This document shows positions 60,885 to 64,000 of a stretch of 64,000 nt of DNA, one piece after another. Origin of the DNA: Anaerostipes faecalis (GTDB lineage: Bacteria; Bacillota; Clostridia; Lachnospirales; Lachnospiraceae); contig NZ_JABRXE010000004.1 of assembly GCF_018982945.1 (NCBI RefSeq), forward strand, positions 62,001 through 126,000. The letters are read 5' to 3'. The notes under the pieces are model-generated. The model ran no database searches. It saw only the letters and a program-made list of their open reading frames with translations, and was not told the DNA's origin. The translations under genes were made by a program, and so were the position numbers. Position 1 is the stretch's first letter. Each line of letters starts with the position of its first letter.

Positions 60885-61817
60885 ATGAGGCACAGAATGA
60901 TGTATGTTCTTTTTCTTGGATTTTTATTTATTACAATTCCATATTTAATAACAGTATCAATGACAGTAAAAAAGAATAAAATAGTAGATTTTCAGACATA
61001 TAACAGTAAATATAAGATTATTTCCCAGAATAAGGAAACAGATCTTGAAACATATCTTTTAAGAATTCTTCCGGGACAGATTTCCATGGATTATAAGGAA
61101 GAAACATTGAAAGCTCAGGTAGTAATACTTCGTACAGATATTATCAGACGGATGGGAAATCAAAAAAAAATTCAGGCAGAAAAACTGCCATATGAGGAGA
61201 AAGATAATCTGGAATTAAAGGAAGCATTAGGAAATAGAAAATACCAGGCAATGGATCAGTTAAGAAAAAGAGTTGTAAGTAATACTCTTGGGAATGTTAT
61301 AACTTATAAAGGAACATTAATAGAACCTTATTATCATGGGGTAAGTGTTGGAATGACATTAGGAGCAGAAGAATGGATGGGGAAGAAAATTCCTTATTTA
61401 CGGTCAAAGGACAGTCTAAAGGATGTTGAAGCACCGGATTATATAACTGTGGAATTATTTACATATGGAAAGATTGGGGAAATTTTAAAAGAAAAAAAGG
61501 GAATCGAGATGAAAATGGAAGATCTGAAAAAAAGAATCCTTATTAAAAAGACCACAGGAAATGGATATGTAAAACAGGTTCAGGCCGGGACATTAACAAT
61601 ATCAGGTGAAAGATGGGCAGAATGGTTTCATCTGGCATCCAATAATTTTTATTTAGAGCCATATGATGGAAAACTTCGGATTATTTGTCTTGGAAAAGGA
61701 AATGGACTGGGAATGAGTCAGTATGGTGCCAATGAAATGGCAAAAAGAGGAGAAAAGTATCAGAGAATTTTAAAATATTATTATTCAGGTATAAAAATAA
61801 AAAGCTTGTATGAATAA
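60885..61817 (+). CDS. spoIID: Stage II sporulation protein D
   Basis: A 310-residue SpoIID. One N-terminal helix (residues 5-24) is followed by the LytB/SpoIID domain: LRILPGQISMDYKEETLKAQVV, YYHGVSVGMTLGAEEW, GNGLGMSQYGANEMAKRG. SpoIID is a lytic transglycosylase of the engulfment machine in the mother cell. Conserved catalytic Glu is placed in the PGQIS/EETLKAQ region, which looks slightly altered. The start follows AAAGGGGG, under a sigma-E-like promoter. Confidence 0.92.
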   Translation: MRHRMMYVLFLGFLFITIPYLITVSMTVKKNKIVDFQTYNSKYKIISQNKETDLETYLLRILPGQISMDYKEETLKAQVVILRTDIIRRMGNQKKIQAEKLPYEEKDNLELKEALGNRKYQAMDQLRKRVVSNTLGNVITYKGTLIEPYYHGVSVGMTLGAEEWMGKKIPYLRSKDSLKDVEAPDYITVELFTYGKIGEILKEKKGIEMKMEDLKKRILIKKTTGNGYVKQVQAGTLTISGERWAEWFHLASNNFYLEPYDGKLRIICLGKGNGLGMSQYGANEMAKRGEKYQRILKYYYSGIKIKSLYE

Positions 61818-61857
61818 ACTTCAAAGAATAGGCAAAACTATTTTTGAGGTGATGAAA

Positions 61858-62547
61858 ATGAAGAAGATGAACAAAGATAATCCATTGCCGCTGCGTAAAT
61901 ATTACAAGGCTATGGTAGCAGTTTTTGTTTTATTTTTGGGAGTTATGGCGTATTACAGCGTCCAGTTTAAAAACAAGAGAGAACTGGCTAAGCAGGAAGT
62001 GAAACTGGATCAGTCAGTGGATGTGGACAATAGCGCAACTCAAGGAACAACAGAAGTGACAACGTCATCCTCTGTTACAGATGAAAAAAAAGAAAAAACA
62101 AAAACTACAGAAACTATGCAGCAGACAGTTTCCTATAATGGGAAAACGAAACTATCCTGGCCTTTAACGGGAAATATTATTTTGCCATTTAGTGTTGATG
62201 CTACAATTTATTTTGAATCCTTGGATCAATATCGAATCAGTAAAGGAATTTTGATCGAAGCAAAACAAGGAGACAATGTAAAAGCAGTGAAACAGGCAAA
62301 AGTGGCAGAAATAGGGAAAACAGCAGAATATGGTCAGACAGTATTATTGGATTTGGGAAACGGATATACAGCTTTATATGGTCAATTAAAAGATCTTCAG
62401 GTAAAACAGGGAGATACAGTTGAGACAGGGCAAATTATTGGAAAAGTTGCGCTCCCGACAGATTATTATACTCTAGAAGGAACAAACTTATATTTTCAGA
62501 TGGAAAAAGATAAAAAGCCGGTTGACCCGGGAAAATATTTGGAATAA
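61858..62547 (+). CDS. spoIIQ: SpoIIQ-like protein with degenerate M23 domain
   Basis: A 229-residue protein: one helix (about residues 18-37), a Thr/Ser-rich linker and an M23/LytM domain. Typical metal ligands are replaced: the region RISKGILIEA lacks the HxxxD pair, and LYFQM replaces the final LHFEI-type His. It therefore resembles SpoIIQ as a structural partner of SpoIIIAH in engulfment rather than an active peptidase. It is 40 bases after spoIID. The start follows GAGGTGA; further in-frame ATGs are close by. Confidence 0.85.
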   Translation: MKKMNKDNPLPLRKYYKAMVAVFVLFLGVMAYYSVQFKNKRELAKQEVKLDQSVDVDNSATQGTTEVTTSSSVTDEKKEKTKTTETMQQTVSYNGKTKLSWPLTGNIILPFSVDATIYFESLDQYRISKGILIEAKQGDNVKAVKQAKVAEIGKTAEYGQTVLLDLGNGYTALYGQLKDLQVKQGDTVETGQIIGKVALPTDYYTLEGTNLYFQMEKDKKPVDPGKYLE

Positions 62548-62600
62548 GATTTGTATAAAGAAGAAATCTATTTGGTTAATAAAATGACAGAGCAGGAAAA

Positions 62601-62630
62601 GCCGCCGGTAAGCTGGCGGTTTTTTCTTTT
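62601..62630 (+). terminator. Terminator after spoIIQ
   Basis: CCGCC-GGTAAGCT-GGCGG stem followed by a long T run. Confidence 0.85.
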
Positions 62631-62649
62631 TCTGGCAGGAGGAAATGGA

Positions 62650-62913
62650 ATGGAAAATTATACATATATAGTACGATGTAAGGACGGGAGTCTTTATACT
62701 GGATGGACAAATGATATAGAACGGCGATTAGAAATGCACAATCAGGGAAAAGGAGCTAAGTATACAAGGGGAAGAAGACCGGTTAAGCTTATTTATCTGG
62801 AAAAATTTTCAACCAGAGAGGAAGCTATGAAAAGAGAAGCAGCTATAAAAAAACTTAAGAGAAAGGAAAAACTCCTGCTGATACAAGAATATCAGCAGGA
62901 GAAAGAAAAGTAA
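62650..62913 (+). CDS. GIY-YIG nuclease-domain protein
   Basis: An 87-residue single-domain protein with YTYIVRCKDGSLYTGWTNDIERRL, where the classic GIY-YIG is YIVRC...LYTGW, followed by NQGKGAKYTRGRRPVKLIY and EEAMKREAAIKKLKR. It matches the UPF0213/YhbQ group, putative DNA-acting nucleases of unknown role. Start at the ATG after AGGAGG. Its 3' end contains the terminator of the convergent gene. Confidence 0.93.
   Translation: MENYTYIVRCKDGSLYTGWTNDIERRLEMHNQGKGAKYTRGRRPVKLIYLEKFSTREEAMKREAAIKKLKRKEKLLLIQEYQQEKEK
62862..62901 (-). terminator. Minus-strand terminator embedded in the GIY-YIG gene
   Basis: On the minus strand CTCCTGCTGATA, a 6-base loop and TATCAGCAGGAG are followed by TTTTTCCTTTC. 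It lies inside the last codons of the convergent GIY-YIG gene and would end the hemolysin-III transcript. Confidence 0.8.
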
Positions 62914-62917
62914 TTAA

Positions 62918-63562
62918 TTATAGAAGAAACATTACAATCATATGGCAGGCACTTCCACCCATAACAAATAAATGAAAAATTTCGTGTAAACCAAAATTTT
63001 TCCAGTGATTTTCAAACCATGGAATCTTTAATGCATAAATAACTCCACCAATGGTATATATGATTCCACCGGCAAGAAGCCAGCCGAAAGAGGCATGTGA
63101 AAGGCTGTGAATAATTGGTGCGATGGCAATAATACAAAGCCATCCCATGGCAATATACATAACAGACGAAAGCCATTTTGGGCATCCTACCCAAAACATT
63201 TTAAAAATAATTCCTAAAAGAGCAATAAACCATATAACAGTTAACAGACCATAACCAAGGCGGCCTCCAAGAGCAATGGTACAGATCGGAGTATAGGAAC
63301 CAGCAATCAATACAAAAATCATAGCATGATCAAGTCGCTTCAATCGTTTATTAATTTTTTCAGAAATGTTAAAGGAATGATAAGCAGTACTGGCACCATA
63401 GAGTCCAATCATACTTAAAGTAAAAATAACCAGTGAAATAATTCGAATATAATCACCTGTAAAAAGATTTTTTATAATTAATGGGACAGAAACAATAGCA
63501 GCCAAAATCATTCCGATAAAATGAGTAATGGCACTGCCAGGATCTTTTAGTTTGTTCTGCAT
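62918..63562 (-). CDS. Hemolysin III / TrhA (PAQR family) membrane protein
   Basis: A 214-residue seven-helix protein of the PAQR/hemolysin-III family. Markers are PGSAITHFIGMI, the STAYHSF His, and the C-terminal HEIFHLFVMGGSACHM. Known relatives (YqfA/TrhA) take part in membrane lipid homeostasis, not hemolysis as such. The start at 63562 follows GGAGGT. A perfect 21-bp palindrome lies 38 bases upstream. Confidence 0.9.
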   Translation of the reverse strand: MQNKLKDPGSAITHFIGMILAAIVSVPLIIKNLFTGDYIRIISLVIFTLSMIGLYGASTAYHSFNISEKINKRLKRLDHAMIFVLIAGSYTPICTIALGGRLGYGLLTVIWFIALLGIIFKMFWVGCPKWLSSVMYIAMGWLCIIAIAPIIHSLSHASFGWLLAGGIIYTIGGVIYALKIPWFENHWKNFGLHEIFHLFVMGGSACHMIVMFLL

Positions 63563-63600
63563 GAAAAACACCTCCATAAAATAGTACTCTTAAATATTAT

Positions 63601-63621
63601 ATGTAGTATTAAATACTACAT
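63601..63621. promoter_or_regulatory. Perfect palindrome upstream of the TrhA gene
   Basis: ATGTAGTATT-A-AATACTACAT, 10-bp arms around one base, in the divergent region between the TrhA and Fur-like genes. An operator is likely; the regulator is unknown. Confidence 0.65.
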
Positions 63622-63767
63622 GAGCTTTCCTATAATACTAAACCTATTTCTTTTTAAAAGCAAGGATTTTTTTAAATATAGCAATTAACCAGGTTCCATA
63701 TTGACAAAACAGAACTTTTTTATTAAAATAAAAACAGTAATAATTATTATTATGAAAGGAGTAGCCT

Positions 63768-64000
63768 ATGCAGCCAGCAATAAAAAGAAGCAAACAAAGA
63801 GATGCTATCGTTGCATTTTTGATGAATCGTAAAGACCATCCGACTGCTGATATCATATACATGAATATTAAGAAAGAGTTTCCTAATATTAGCTTAGGAA
63901 CAGTATATAGGAATTTGGCACTACTTTCAGAACGAGGAGAAATTTTAAAGATAAGCTATGAAGATGGAGCAGATCGTTACGATGCTCAGACAAAGCCTCA
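63768..64000 (+). CDS. Fur/PerR-family regulator (5' part, cut by window end)
   Basis: The first 77 residues of a Fur-family repressor: RSKQRDAIVAFLMNRKDHPTADIIYM, then NISLGTVYRNLALLSERGEI and RYDAQTKP. The TAD...SLGTVYRNL form is close to PerR-like proteins. The start follows GAAAGGAG. The metal-binding C-terminus lies beyond the window. It differs from the short Fur-like gene at 2719. Confidence 0.9.
   Translation, partial: MQPAIKRSKQRDAIVAFLMNRKDHPTADIIYMNIKKEFPNISLGTVYRNLALLSERGEILKISYEDGADRYDAQTKP

Overview
The window reads as a chromosomal segment of a low-GC, spore-forming member of the Clostridia, most probably a Lachnospiraceae. The evidence is AT-rich codon use, strong AGGAGG ribosome sites, frequent GTG/TTG starts, a B. 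subtilis-like sporulation and division cluster (mazG-hup-rqcP-yabP-yabQ-divIC, then spoIIE-tilS-hpt-ftsH), a spoIID-spoIIQ pair, a class B sortase, a FeoB with a Cys-rich FeoB-associated peptide, and a eukaryotic-type HisA. Genus and species cannot be fixed from the sequence alone.

Layout. 1-3.0 kb: ferrous iron uptake (feoA, feoB, Cys-rich peptide, short Fur-like regulator). 3.0-7.3 kb: sortase B, GH25 muramidase and a PanE/ApbA reductase, facing a CPBP membrane protease and a CvfB-like S1 protein. 7.4-9.7 kb: mazG, hup, rqcP, yabP, yabQ, divIC. 9.7-19.1 kb: a carbohydrate island (PRD regulator, EIIA-EIIB-EIIC of the Ula/Sga type, TPR protein, class II aldolase, P-loop kinase, PfkB kinase, DeoC, mannitol-dehydrogenase-like protein) lying inside the sporulation cluster. 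19.2-25.2 kb: MBL hydrolase, a spoIIE without its membrane domain, tilS, hpt, ftsH. 25.3-35.0 kb: an accessory-looking stretch with five tRNA genes in three groups (Tyr-Leu, Gly, Phe-Gly), modular palindromic repeats, an LRR / VWA / AAA+ cassette, a rhodanese-TtcA fusion, an SprT-like protein, a nitroreductase and two HAD proteins. 35-39 kb: AlkA-like glycosylase, malic enzyme, MATE exporter. 38.5-42.6 kb: a MerR regulator divergent from an amidohydrolase-MATE operon through a textbook 19-bp-spacer MerR promoter. 42.7-47.5 kb: a heptad-repeat surface protein and an MMPL/RND exporter, divergent from a TetR gene across two matching operators. 47.6-53.4 kb: malQ, then a pantothenate-to-CoA operon (DUF2520/PanG-like, panB, panC, panD, coaBC) behind a tandem-hairpin leader. 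53.5-60.8 kb: two-component system, RluA, HisA, small membrane proteins, PlsC, nicotinate phosphoribosyltransferase, orphan HPr. 60.9-64 kb: spoIID, spoIIQ, a GIY-YIG protein, a hemolysin-III/TrhA protein and the start of a PerR/Fur gene cut by the window end.

How the parts work together. The PTS island can be read as one catabolic route: uptake and phosphorylation, oxidation by the MtlD-like enzyme, a second phosphorylation by the PfkB kinase and cleavage by the aldolase. The substrate is unknown. The pantothenate operon appears self-sufficient from ketoisovalerate through 4'-phosphopantothenoylcysteine to 4'-phosphopantetheine. The most system-like uncharacterised module is the three-gene LRR-VWA-AAA+ cassette at 25.8-29.6 kb. 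The most unusual non-coding signal is a family of paired palindromes at 9.7, 25.5, 29.8 and 31.2-31.4 kb, plus an exact 53-bp repeat at 31.2 and 32.6 kb. No CRISPR array, transposase, prophage gene or rRNA was seen.
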